Shown here in pieces: positions 54,060-64,000 of a stretch of 64,000 bases of DNA. The DNA lies in contig OX344756.2 in assembly GCA_947034885.2 (NCBI GenBank), positions 20,567,489 through 20,631,488 on the forward strand. The letters are read 5' to 3'. The position numbers and the translations under genes are program-made. Under the pieces are notes generated by a model. That model had not been told where the DNA came from, searched no databases, and saw only the letters and a list, made by a program, of their open reading frames with translations. Every line of letters starts with the position of its first letter. The first letter of the stretch is position 1. The DNA comes from Thuidium tamariscinum. Taxonomy: Eukaryota; Streptophyta; Bryopsida; Hypnales; Thuidiaceae.

Positions 54060-56214
54060 TGTCGTAGCACAAGGAAGCACAAATCCGTCTGTAGGTGTTA
54101 ATTTGGCGTTAACACCGTTCAAATGACTCGTGTATCGTTCCCACAGGATTTTACGTAGATTCCTCAAGATATCCGGAATAACAGGATGCGGAAAACAACC
54201 CCAAGACAACAGTAACCGGATTCCTAACCGGAAACTTCCTCACAACATCCGCATTCCTTTAGATTGCCTTTCTCACCATTCATACATACCTTACCACTCT
54301 CACAACAACCTCCGAACAGGGGGGAGTGCCCAAACTCTGTACCTTCCCCTATCCAGACTCACAGTATCCGACTGGGCGGATTAGGAACCGAAAGGAGTGC
54401 CCAAACTCTGTACCTCTTCCGGATCCGGTTTCCGGATCCAATCACTCAAGTAACAAATGAAGTTTAGCCTCTGTATTAGAGGGGTCCGCGGTTGGCATTT
54501 AGGAAGGATGCGTTGAATCCTACCCTCCTCAGGATTATAGTGAATGGAGTTCCACTAAAAGAGAAAAATAACAAAAGACATAAAAGAAATAGGCTGCAAG
54601 TTCCTCCTCACAACTAATCCGGATTGCAATCCCAACTAGTAGGTCACTCAGGAAACCCCTACAAACCCCACATTACTACAATGACAGACTCACCCAAACT
54701 CAGTTCCTAAGGCTTAATCTAGGAGCCAGATAACTAGGGGATCCTAACTGTCTGCACATCCCTCACTTCCGGTTATAGTAGGACCTCAACAACACGTCAA
54801 TTGGCATGCGCCCACTCTCCTAGCAGAACACACCCAATCTAAGAGCGGCTTTCCCACACAGAAGCCTCCAAGTGACTGCAACAGCTAGACTTCAATCCTA
54901 ATACACCAGTAGCCTCAACCAAATCACTTCAATTTCCCGGAACCGGATTCAGACAAAGTCTGGGGGAGACACCTCATCCAAACACCTACAAACCCAGCTA
55001 CCTCGCACTATCCAATGGTTCTAGCATTGCACGGCATACCAATCCAGAGTCGAGACTTATTCAGACCAACTCTTAGAAAGTAGAAATCTGGAAATCAGAT
55101 TGCAAATGAAAGGAAAAACAGAAGTAGGAACACCCGGGGCAACCAACTAACAGCCACCCCTAAATACCAACCCAAGGGAACCCTAAAAGCCCCAAGGGAA
55201 CAAAATCAGAGGACAAGAGAATGCCAGGTGGCATTCCTTATCCACAAAAGTCACTTTCCTATCCACCCAACTGGACCCGAAAAAAGTGGATCTCAGATCC
55301 GAAAAATCCGGATCTGACTGACCAGGTGCATTCTAAGTCAAAAGCACCTTGCTAACTGCTTCCTACCTACTGGAAAGGTAACTTTCCACCTTTTCCACTA
55401 AGTCTGCTCCTCAAAATTCTCTACCTACTCTACTTTCTATTCCTAACTACTTCTTCATCCGCTTTTTGGGGGAATCCGCATGCTTGGCGGCTCCCTTGCG
55501 TGCTGGCTGTTTCCTACTGGTGGAAACCTTTGCCGACGCAGCTGCTTTGCCCTTGGAAGGCGTGGCAGCAATCTTACCCTTCCCCGCAGATTTCGGAGGC
55601 GTGATTTCCGCCGGCTCTGACGGTTCCGGTTCCGGTTCCGATCCTGATCCGGATTCCGAATCCGACTCCTCTTCTTCGTGCTCGCTCTGCTCTGGGGACT
55701 CATCTTGGTCTGACTCCAGCTCAATGGGACTCTCCCTCGCCCGCTTCGCTGTAGCCTTCCTCTTCATTGTGCTAGGAACCTTGGGGGATTTCTCGGATAC
55801 CTTGCTCGGAGGCGTCTCTTGATCCTGGTCTTCCGCTTGGACTTGCTTCCGGATTTGGGATCCGGGTGTTGCCCCTTCTCCCACATCAAGATCAAGTCGG
55901 GAAGCTGCCTTGGGTGCCTGTGGAGTCTTCTCTTCCACTGAACCCTTGCCCTTGGATGACATCTGGACCCGTCCACGATCCTCGGGCTGAACCCCAGATC
56001 CTCAATCCGGTTCCGGATTTTCCGGTTAGGTAAGGGTTTCTACTTCCCTTCCTTAACCTAATTATCCCCATTGGATGTCTCCAATTTCCACCGCTTCCTA
56101 ATCTTACTAACTTTCCCTATTCTTGATCAAAGAATCGAAAAATTTATCTAAGATTAGCTTCCTTATTCCTAATTCTATACTAAATATTAAAAACCTGTAT
56201 TCTAGGTTCCCACA
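54060..56214 (-). mobile_element. Solo LTR C2, minus strand
   Basis: Reading on the minus strand it starts TGTGGGAACCTAG at 56214 and ends CTACGACA at 54060. It is flanked by identical GCTGT at 54055-54059 and 56215-56219. It is collinear with C1 but 2,155 bp long because it keeps an ORF portion absent from C1. It interrupts a GACGG-rich stretch, which resumes at 56215. Confidence 0.9.
55447..55962 (-). CDS. 171-residue ORF within LTR C2, related to the tail of the family A/B LTR proteins
   Basis: Starts ATGTCATCCAAGGG on the minus strand. The product is highly charged: a Lys/Pro-rich first half with KRKATAKRARES, then a Ser/Glu/Asp run and a basic end with RKQPARKGAAKHADSPKK. The KQPARKGA words and overall order match the C-terminal part of the A3 protein, so it seems to be the surviving tail of the same LTR-encoded protein with its N-terminal domain lost. 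No enzyme motif is present. A nuclear, chromatin- or RNA-binding role is only a guess from composition. Confidence 0.5.
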   Translation of the reverse strand: MSSKGKGSVEEKTPQAPKAASRLDLDVGEGATPGSQIRKQVQAEDQDQETPPSKVSEKSPKVPSTMKRKATAKRARESPIELESDQDESPEQSEHEEEESDSESGSGSEPEPEPSEPAEITPPKSAGKGKIAATPSKGKAAASAKVSTSRKQPARKGAAKHADSPKKRMKK

Positions 56215-56219
56215 GCTGT

Positions 56220-56310
56220 CTTCGACGGGCCCGTCTTCCTGGACGGTTTTCTGGACGCTCTCCGTCCCCGTGACGGCCTGCCCAGGTCCTGGACGGGCCC
56301 AATAGGTGGG
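56220..56310 (+). repeat. GACGG array remainder beyond LTR C2
   Basis: Continues the array cut by C2, with GACGGGCCCGTC, GACGGTTTTCTGGACG and GACGGCCTGCCCAGGTC. Together with 53,390-53,821 it formed one array before the foldback element and C2 arrived. Confidence 0.7.
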
Positions 56311-57904
56311 CCCAATATATACTGAATTTCAATTAGGCAGGTGGAATCCAATTAGACAGCCAGGATCCAATTACGCAATTGGTATTCATTTAGGCAGTTG
56401 AGATGCAATAAGCTGTAAGACAGCAGAATTTTAATGTGGGTGAACTGGTGAAGATTGCCAATGCAGTACCTGTATACTGTAATTTTTATTGGAGCTCAGT
56501 GAGTTAACATTCACAGCTTGCATTTCTTTTTAAAAAAATTTGGGATTCATTCATGGTTGTGACAAGTGTGTGACTCATTCAGATCTTGTATTTCTTTTTA
56601 AATTTTTTTGGGATTCATGATTGTGACAAGTGTGTTAGCCATGTATGCATGGTAGGAGGCAAAGATTGCACTTATTTAAATTAAGAGTTGATTTGCCTTT
56701 TTCGTGTATGTCTTTAGATGAAAATATTTTTAGTTTTTTTTTCAGTCAAGGAGAAATAGATGAGGAATCTAATACAAGTTGTTTCATATTTTTTGGAAGA
56801 AAAATTGAATTAATTATTAATTTCAAACACAATTTGTCATAGGACCCTATTTGTGATCAGTAAGCCTTGAAAATCTATACATGCACAGTTTCTAAAAGAA
56901 TCTGGTTTGGTGAATAAACTAGTAATGCAACATGTAAAAAATGGTTTGAAATGGTTTCTAAATGTGTCCCTTTCAAAAACTGAAATGAATTCTTCAATTA
57001 ATCATTATTTCAAAACAATTTCACATTTGAAAGAAGGTAGTTTAACAACCATTTTTTATTTTGAATAAAATTAGTAGACACCTATAAGTACACTTAGTTA
57101 CGATTGAATCCATTGTAACTCTAAAACCATCCATTCATATAGTAAAAATCAAATCTTAGCATGCTTCAATATAATCCACAATTAGTTTCCTCACAATGAG
57201 CTTTCCAATTCAGACCCCCCTATAGTCCTATTAGGCAGATAAAAAAGCCTGCATAGTTTATGAACCTCCGTGTGAGCTTCCTACCATAATAGTTGATTTG
57301 AGAGCAAGAGGTCCTTGAACTTCTTCATTTTAGATGTTAGAATGGATTTGCAGACTTATTGATACTTGTGTTTTTAAACACAATCGGCTTATTAAATTCC
57401 CTAAGTTTTCTTATTATATAAATGAATGTGAATATGCTCTTGTGCCTTTAAATTGGTTTTAAATATTGCATTAGGATTGTATACTATAGTTTAATTTCTC
57501 TATTGTGTGCTTTGTTTTCTTATAAATGGTGAAATATAAATAGTTGTAGCTTTGATTTTTGATTTTCAAACTCTTTAGTGGCATATAGATAGCATATGCT
57601 GTGCGTTTCACCATGTTCTTAGTTCATCAAAATCCTTGAAGCTAACATGTTTCCTTGTATACAATGTTTTTGATCTTCTCAATATTTTGTAATTATGAAA
57701 TGTAGAAAAAAAATAGGGTGTTCAAAAATAGTCCTTCAAAGAATTTACAAAAGAAAATAGGGTACTCTAAAATACACTCCGGTAGCTTTATTTCTACTAA
57801 TAGGGAGGGAAAAAAACATGAGAAGGACATAAATACCCCCCCATTAAATACCCCATTATCGCACGTGGTTACCAAAAGATAAAGGGGGTGAACCCCCGAG
57901 TCTG
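56311..57904. other. AT-rich intergenic DNA
   Basis: No gene seen. Four diverged copies of an approximately 18-base unit containing CCAATTAGGCAG occur at about 56,330-56,400. GGGATTCAT followed by GGTTGTGACAAGTGTG is duplicated at about 56,543 and 56,610. Confidence 0.5.
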
Positions 57905-58270
57905 TTATTCAAACCATTCCCATTTTTTTTATTCAAACCATTTCCACATTTTTTTCCAAACCGAATCATTTCCATATTTTTTTAGTCGATCCATTAACCC
58001 ATTTTTTGGTCCAAATCCCTTCTATATATTTTTGCCCAACACCCGAAACCATTAACGTTTTGCTTTATTCACACCACTTCCATTTTGGGGATTCAAACCT
58101 TTTCCCTATTTTTTTTAATTGAACCATTAACACATTTTTTTCCAACCCATTTCCACATTTTTTTTATTCGAACAGGGCTCGACAATTTCTTTCCAAACCC
58201 TTTCTATATTTTTTTGGGGTAACTTTTTTAACCCTTTGACGTGTTTTTTTGGTTCAAACCATTAACACAC
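57905..58270 (-). repeat. Inverted copy of the A-rich minisatellite
   Basis: Units such as TTCAAACCATTTCCATTTTTTT are the reverse complement of the units at 49,120-50,410. It is shorter (about 0.37 kb). The two arrays bracket the RING-H2 gene, a GACGG array and LTR C2 in opposite orientations. Confidence 0.75.
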
Positions 58271-59490
58271 TTGCGGAATTCTAACTCTTTCTTCTAGGGT
58301 TTATCATACACTTCGGCAAAGAGAGGATTAGAGCGGTTTAGAGTTCCGCAGAAGAGTCTGAATTCTGAAAATTGGTTGGTGCCCACTAACGGAGTCTTGC
58401 TTGCCAGTGCCCCCGTCCTAAACTCCTAATTAGTGCTCGCCATTCACTTATACTTTCATAACTCATAGTTTCATAACTCATAAGTAGAGTACATGACTAC
58501 ATGACCAGAATATTATGCAATATAGTAATATACTAATATGTACATGTAGTACTAATCTAATTTCCTAAAAAATACATGCCTAGTCGGATGGCTCCCGAAT
58601 TTAAAATTGAGAAGTTTAAATCCCTACATATCCGTAGGGCAACTTCTAAAATTTAGGGTCCATCACTTCAGCCATTCTCGATATGAGATGAAGCACTGGA
58701 AGGCAATGTAAAATTTTAGCCGTGTACATTACACACTACCCACCAACAAGTTTAGGATCATCCAATTCTGCCATTGAAACGAATTTTGCATAATATAATC
58801 AAGCATACCAAATGTAGATTTCACATAAGTCAAATTCAGTTTTTGGTGAATTGTTTCATTCAAAACTCATGGTTTAGCATGATAATTGATTATAAAACAT
58901 TGGTGATGAATTAGCATTAATTTGCAAAGAGGAGATATGTAGGAAACATCCATATGCACATCTTTCATACCAAAAAACATCCTAGATTCCTAGTAAGTTA
59001 CAACAATATAATTGGGTTGAAGAATTCAATTAGGCATTTTATATGACCCCATTTTGTAAAATAGATGTATGTACACTTGAATTAGATTTAGGCAAACTCA
59101 TTGTACGGAAATGATTTAAGTTCCTCAAGGAGTTATAGTGTGACCATCAAATAGCAAATGCTAATTAAGCCGGATTAAATTATTAAAATTAGCTCCTATT
59201 TCCTAAATTTACGGGGGAGAATGAAATTAGATGGAAAGGGAGGAAGTAGAGCTTTTTGACGACACAATTGAGAACGGATACGCATCAACCGAAGAGGTAT
59301 GTGTTTAGACTAGAACCAATAAGTTTAATCATTTCATGTTATTTCTTTTATTTACTTCAAAATTTGCAAAATTAGATTGACGCTAGGAAAATAAAGATCA
59401 ATTACCGAATACAAATTATAATGCACTTCTTAAGTTATTAAATTACTAAACTAGACATTTTACCCTCATTTACGCAAAAGTAAAAAGGAA
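58271..59490. other. AT-rich intergenic DNA
   Basis: No open frame of interest, repeat or RNA gene recognised. Confidence 0.5.
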
Positions 59491-59529
59491 CTTAAACCCT
59501 AAACCCTAAACCCTAAACCCCAAACCCTA
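59491..59529 (-). repeat. Interstitial telomeric repeat
   Basis: About five near-perfect CCCTAAA units, the complement of the plant telomere repeat TTTAGGG, with one CCCCAAA variant. It marks an interstitial telomeric tract rather than a chromosome end, since unique sequence continues on both sides. Confidence 0.85.
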
Positions 59530-61319
59530 AGCTATGTCACATAGTGGGATCTAAGGTGTTTTGGTAGTAAAAAGTTTAGAAGAATATAGCTAAACTTTGA
59601 CACTCCAAAGTATAATTTTAGCAAGGTTTGGATGAATATCATCAAACCTTTCTTCAAAATATCAATTTTTACAAAAGGATGGCAAATTTTGCCAAAACCT
59701 TTGAATATATTTAATATATATTTTTTCACAAGAGTTTGGCAAACTGGTGAAATATATGGATTCAATGGATTTATAAAAGTTTAAATAACTTGGATAAACT
59801 TTTTTAACCATAAGTGGTGCAAATGAGGGAAATTTTACCACATTTGTTATCATAGATTTGAAATCTTTTTTTTAAAATGCAATATATATACTAAAGTGAG
59901 AAAATTTGCTCACATTAGTAGGGATAAAATACTTGAATAAAATACTTGAATAATAAAGTATTCCAAGTATGAAGATGTGAAATCAGGACAAATTAATTTT
60001 GGTGATGGATGGGTATGTAAGCCCCACCCACCCTCCCTTCCAGTAAGGAAAAAATCCAGTATGAGTGGATGGACCATATGGTCAAAATGACCAGTATGGT
60101 TGAACTGATCATTTGACCAGTATTGTTGAACTGGTCATTTGACCAGTCAATGGTATGGCTAATATATTGAAAGCTTGAAACTGATTTGACTGATTTTTGT
60201 GATCAGTTAAGTGTTGTAAGAACCATACACACCATTTTTTCCTATTAATCAGGTTTAGTGGGGTTTAAGTAACTGAAGCTCAATACTCATGGCTGGGATG
60301 AAAATAAACAAGTACTTAGCCAAGACTTCCAGTAACTGCCTTGTACTATGACATATGATACAAGAGGAGTGGGTCAGCTTTTTGACCCAGGAAGATGTAA
60401 TGATAGCTTAGAAGGCCCAAAGTTAGTCTTTTGTGACTGAGGGGTGGTATAAGCTCAGCAGTTAACATAATTCAACACAGCAATTTGTCAATTAAACTGT
60501 TTCAAGCTGGGAATTGTCTGGAGTTAGTTACTGCTAAACTACTGGTTTGGAGATGGCGTCTTCTTCACAGGTCCCTTGGCATTTTTGTATTCTATTATAC
60601 TCTTTCCTTTTTTGAGCTGTTGATAATATATTATCTGTGTCAGTGATAACAAACTGCTATGGGCTGTAGACACCTGATCTACAACTAATACTTCATTTTT
60701 GTGGGGTGTTTTTCATGGGGACAGGTGAGGTCCATAGCCTCGGAGAATATTCTATCATGAAGGCTCATTCCAAGCTTGTGGCAAAGTGATTAGTTTGGGA
60801 ATTTTTAAATCTTGTGCAAATATACATGATTTTTTAGAAAATGATGGTAGCTTGTGTGATTTAGCATTTGGCAAATTACTACTAGAATAGTATCATGGGG
60901 ATATATATATATATTAGTGTCATTCAGCACTTATATGAAAAAATTTGTCTATTTATGATATGTGAAATTGGTGGTATATAAAGGTGAAAATAGTACTACC
61001 AAATTTTGTCTACTACTGCATGATATTGGTTAGTATTGTAAAGACTGGATAAGACTTGGTAGGAAGGGCCTTGTATAAGGATGTCCCACCCACCCTCCCG
61101 GGTTTCCTAAATCCTAAACCTTTGGTTGGGCAAGGGCTTTAGGCTGGGTTTTTGACCTTCTCAAAATTCAGTGTCAGCCCTTAGATGGGCGGTTTCTGGC
61201 CTGTTACCTTATTACCTTGTAGAGGAATTTCAGTTGCACGAGGCTTGCCATTAGGTCTTCGTTGGCATCTTCACCGCCCTGTGCTTCCCCGATGATCCCC
61301 TTAATGGTTCAGAATTCCC
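59530..61319. other. Intergenic DNA
   Basis: Mostly AT-rich. At about 60,075-60,150 a unit containing GACCAGTAT and TTGAACTGGTCATTT is repeated two to three times. No gene recognised. Confidence 0.45.
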
Positions 61320-61745
61320 GGGACGCCCTGTGGGGTCGCGTGGACGGCCTCGTTCCACGACGGACCCCCGAATTCCCAGGACAGCTTGTGCGTCCTGTCG
61401 ACGGTCTCGCAGTTCCTCGACGGTCCCCACGACGGCTTCGAAATTCCCGGGACGGATGGGTGCGTCCCGTCGACGGCCTCATCGTCCTCGACATTCCCCT
61501 CGACGGCTTCCGAATTCTGAGGACAGCGAGTGCGTCCCCTCGACGGTCTCGCAGTTCCTCGACGGTCCCTACGACGGCTTCGAAATTCCCGGGACGGATG
61601 GGTGCGTCTCGTCGACGGCCTCATCGTCCTCGACATTCCCCTTGACGGCTTCAGCGCGTCCCCTCGACGGTCTCGGAGTTCCCGACACCCCTTGACGGCT
61701 TTCAAGTTCCTTAGACGGATCGGCCGTCCATGCGACGGCTCGCCA
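61320..61745 (+). repeat. GACGG array upstream of the kinase-like gene
   Basis: A long unit of about 180 bp, including GGACGGATGGGTGCGTC and TCGACGGTCTCGCAGTTCC, is present in nearly identical copies starting near 61,395 and 61,520. Shorter GACGG words surround it. Both strands are open for over 100 codons in several frames because of this repeat, so those frames are not counted as genes. Confidence 0.75.
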
Positions 61746-61952
61746 ACGACTATAGAAGGTGGGCCAGGTCCCCCACTCTACACGAGTCTCTCCTGCTTTG
61801 ACGGTACTCTCTTGCCCTGGATTGGTTGCAGTCCTTGCTTGGGAGCGCGAGTGCTTGCGAGGAGGCTCGGCTGAGGAAGGGGGGATAGTTTTCACATTTG
61901 TGAGTACTGAACCCTAATTCCTTGGTTTTACCATCGCATATTTTTTTTCAGA
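61746..61952 (+). promoter_or_regulatory. Putative promoter and leader of the kinase-like gene
   Basis: Lies between the GACGG array and the ATG at 61953. A possible 52-bp leader intron runs from the donor GTGAGT at 61900 to a T-rich tract ending CAG at 61951. It would be short for a plant intron, so this is tentative. Confidence 0.3.
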
Positions 61953-63614
61953 ATGGACGGGCGAGGTGCGTCGAAGCGCAAGGTTGATGAGTGGTTTTCA
62001 GGCATCAGAGATCCTGTTGGTGAGCAGTCTCTAGAATCCATTGACTGCGTATCAGAGGCAGTATTAGCCGGAGAAGGGGTCGGTGGTGCGACTGGAGGAG
62101 AATCTTCGGGGGCCAAGAAAAAAAAGAGCAGGCGGAGGCACAAGGCTACAAATACAGACGACTGGCCAAGGAAGGCTGCGACCAGGAAAATGCAGGAAGT
62201 GGCATTGGATTTTCTGGAGCAATATACGATTGCTCAATTGAATACGACCTACATCTCGCGTGGATTGCAAGGGGTGGAGACAATTAAAAAAAAATTCACC
62301 CACATGTTTTGGACAACAATGGGCGAGGATGAGTGGCTTGAAGATCGCACAAAGGAACACTTCCGTCGTTGGCTTGACGAACAAGTGCAAACTTGTGTTT
62401 TCAACATCGCCCAAGTCGCCGCATCGGTAAAGGGCTTCAAACGAGATGTAGCGCCAAAGCAACAAGCATTGCATTTGTTGCACAAAAAGGTGTATTGGTG
62501 GCATGACGCAATGCGAGCGCTGTCTTCCAGCAATATCCGCTCTGCCCCATGGTTTCAGCAGAGCAAAAGCTTGTCCCTAGGCCAAGCGGGTGCGGGAGGA
62601 GTGGTATTTCTTGAACGAGGAGTGGTGGTGGTTCCATTGTCAGGCCACAACAAACAAGGGGGGCACGGGAGGGTGCGTAAAGTGAGCCTCCAAAATTCAA
62701 GGCACATTCCCCCCACGATGGAATTCGCGGGTAAGACAGCCCTATATGTGGATCAATTGAAGAAGTCGCGGGAGAAGTTGTCCATCGAGGCTTTGGTTTG
62801 TCCATGTAATCATCCAGGGGTCATAAAATTTTTTGCTATAAATGACATGACCATGGAGTGTTATTCTCAATGGTGGAATGGAGGAACATTGGGAGCCATG
62901 TTCGCATTGGACCATAAAAACCGAGATTATGCTGAGATCGGGGAGCTTGCCTACCATGCAACTCCACAGACGATGCAAGAAGCCAAAAGACTCTTGGCTT
63001 ATCGTAGAAACCGCACCGAGCTTGCATGGGCGTTAATTTGCATCGTGGATGCGGTGCAACAATCTTCGGTGCTCCACAACGACATCACGCCAGAAAACAT
63101 CATGTTGCATTTTCCGAATGATGATGGGCGAACAGTGTGGTTTGGGCTATGTGATTGGGGAATGGCTAGTCGTATCAATGAAGAAACCCATTCTTTGTAC
63201 TAGTTTCAATGTGCAAGCCAAATGCGGGCTACATGTCAGAAACGTTGGTGGGTGGCCCCTGAATTGATGTATGTTCCCGGAGAGGCGGGCACTTCGGTAT
63301 CCCCCACTCGTGCAGATGGGGCACCGTGTGTTAGTATACATACAGACGGATATGCTGTTGGGAAGCTTGCAGAGAAGATATGGAAGAAAGACCGCGAAAA
63401 TACGCAAATGCTTCCCGACCATACAGCGTTTGGTACATTTCAAGCCACATTGGGCGAATTGTGCAAAGAGGACCCACTACAACGACACACGGTAACGTAC
63501 GCCGTGGGACGAATTAGTGGCGCCCCCTTATTTTGGACTCCACCCGTGGATTGCTACCGCGAGGCCCGCAAGGAGCAAGCACTTCTACAAGAACAAGCAA
63601 GGAATGAAGATTAG
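61953..63614 (+). pseudogene. Divergent protein kinase-like gene with one in-frame TAG
   Basis: ATG 61953 opens 416 codons to TAG 63201-63203, and the same frame then runs to 63614, 554 codons including both stops. Residues 1-70 are Lys/Arg-rich; 70-190 form an unrecognised helical region; the kinase-like domain fills the rest. Motifs: glycine loop QGGHGRV, a candidate lysine in EFAGKTA, the catalytic loop as HNDITPENI (about 375) in place of HRDLKPEN, DWG (401) in place of DFG, VAPEL (435) and DGYAVGKLAEKIW matching the DVYSFG region. The catalytic Asp and metal-binding Asp remain, so an active ancestor is plausible. The TAG falls in the activation segment, 34 residues before APE, and would remove the C-lobe. 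It is either a recent pseudogene, a readthrough case or a sequencing error. Its position just after a GACGG array matches the RING-H2 gene. Confidence 0.7.
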
Positions 63615-63826
63615 AGAATAGTATTTTAGTGGCAATGTAATCGTAGACGTACCTTAGTACTTGCTTTTACCACAGTATAGTCCACGAACTTTGCGTCACT
63701 GAATTTTGTACTAACTCCTTTTTGAAATAAATATATGTAAATCTTTTTGTTCCATTCGAGTATGATTCCGGTGAGTGGATTTGTGAGTAGTTCTGTCCCT
63801 TCGTAAATTTTGGACTTAATGCCATG
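63615..63826. other. 3' flank of the kinase-like gene
   Basis: AT-rich sequence with AAATAAATAT at about 63,725 that could serve in polyadenylation. Nothing else is seen. Confidence 0.35.
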
Positions 63827-63830
63827 TTAA

Positions 63831-64000
63831 CCCCTAAAGGACCACGGCCGTTTTTCAACCCAAAACCACTCAAAACTGCCATTTTTGTTCCATTCATCCA
63901 TGAAAAACAAAAATACTAAATTTTTAGAATCTAACCATAGGATCTTGAACTTTACTTAACTAAGATGATGTGGTGAAAATTTCATGAAGTTTGACCGTAT
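63831..64000 (+). mobile_element. Left end of a TTAA-flanked element, cut by the window edge
   Basis: TTAA at 63827-63830 is followed by CCCCTAAAGGACCACGG, matching the minus-strand right end of the element at 942-1900 over the first ten bases (CCCCTAAAGG). The right end lies outside the window. Confidence 0.4.

Noticed and set aside
61262..61895. Open frames over 100 codons on both strands
   Set aside because: They lie in the GACGG array and share its repeat; the protein sequences are periodic and unlike any family.

Overview
This window looks like nuclear DNA of a land plant, most probably a bryophyte of the moss type. The main evidence is a predicted gene that fuses a protein kinase to NB-ARC and leucine-rich-repeat domains, a resistance-gene class known from mosses. 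A plant-type sphinganine C4-hydroxylase, plant-style GT-AG introns, a tRNA-Asp-primed Ty3/gypsy retrotransposon and a TTTAGGG-type telomeric repeat support a plant source. The species cannot be fixed from sequence alone.

Layout. (1) 1-3,040: AT-rich intergenic DNA with a TTAA-flanked element (942-1900). (2) 3,406-4,802: two-exon sphinganine C4-hydroxylase gene. (3) 5,750-16,900: mostly AT-rich intergenic DNA holding several small inverted-repeat elements (8.4-9.0 kb, 10.23 kb, 10.53 kb), a weakly supported minus-strand ORF pair near 9.1-9.9 kb and a GC-richer stretch with no recognised gene (10.8-12.6 kb). (4) 16,956-24,328: four-exon kinase/NB-ARC/LRR gene whose introns all join in phase. 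It ends at a TAG inside an array of nearly identical 72-bp LRR units, and more in-frame LRRs follow that stop. (5) 26,039-48,525: a nested pile of LTR retrotransposons. Three related LTR families (called A, B and C here) can be separated by their termini and 5-bp target duplications. A1 carries solo LTRs B1 and C1. A2 carries solo LTR A3, a 357-bp hAT-type element and solo LTR B2, and keeps its primer-binding site, gag and protease start. Each family has a long ORF, or the remains of one, inside the LTR itself. The ORF is intact in A3 (698 aa) and B2 (665 aa). (6) 48,526-64,000: GC-rich arrays of GACGG words, one starting at a hAT-like terminus. Two long intronless-looking genes each lie just downstream of such an array: a coiled-coil RING-H2 protein (minus strand) and a divergent kinase-like protein split by one in-frame TAG. 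Also here are two oppositely oriented poly-A/GGTTTGAA arrays, a foldback element, LTR C2 and an interstitial telomeric tract.

How the parts relate. The only clear host genes are the sphingolipid hydroxylase and the kinase/NB-ARC/LRR gene. The RING-H2 and kinase-like genes sit among mobile DNA and may be cargo of large transposons, which is inference. Many stops that break the older retroelement copies look like CAG-to-TAG changes, as expected when methylated CHG cytosines decay.
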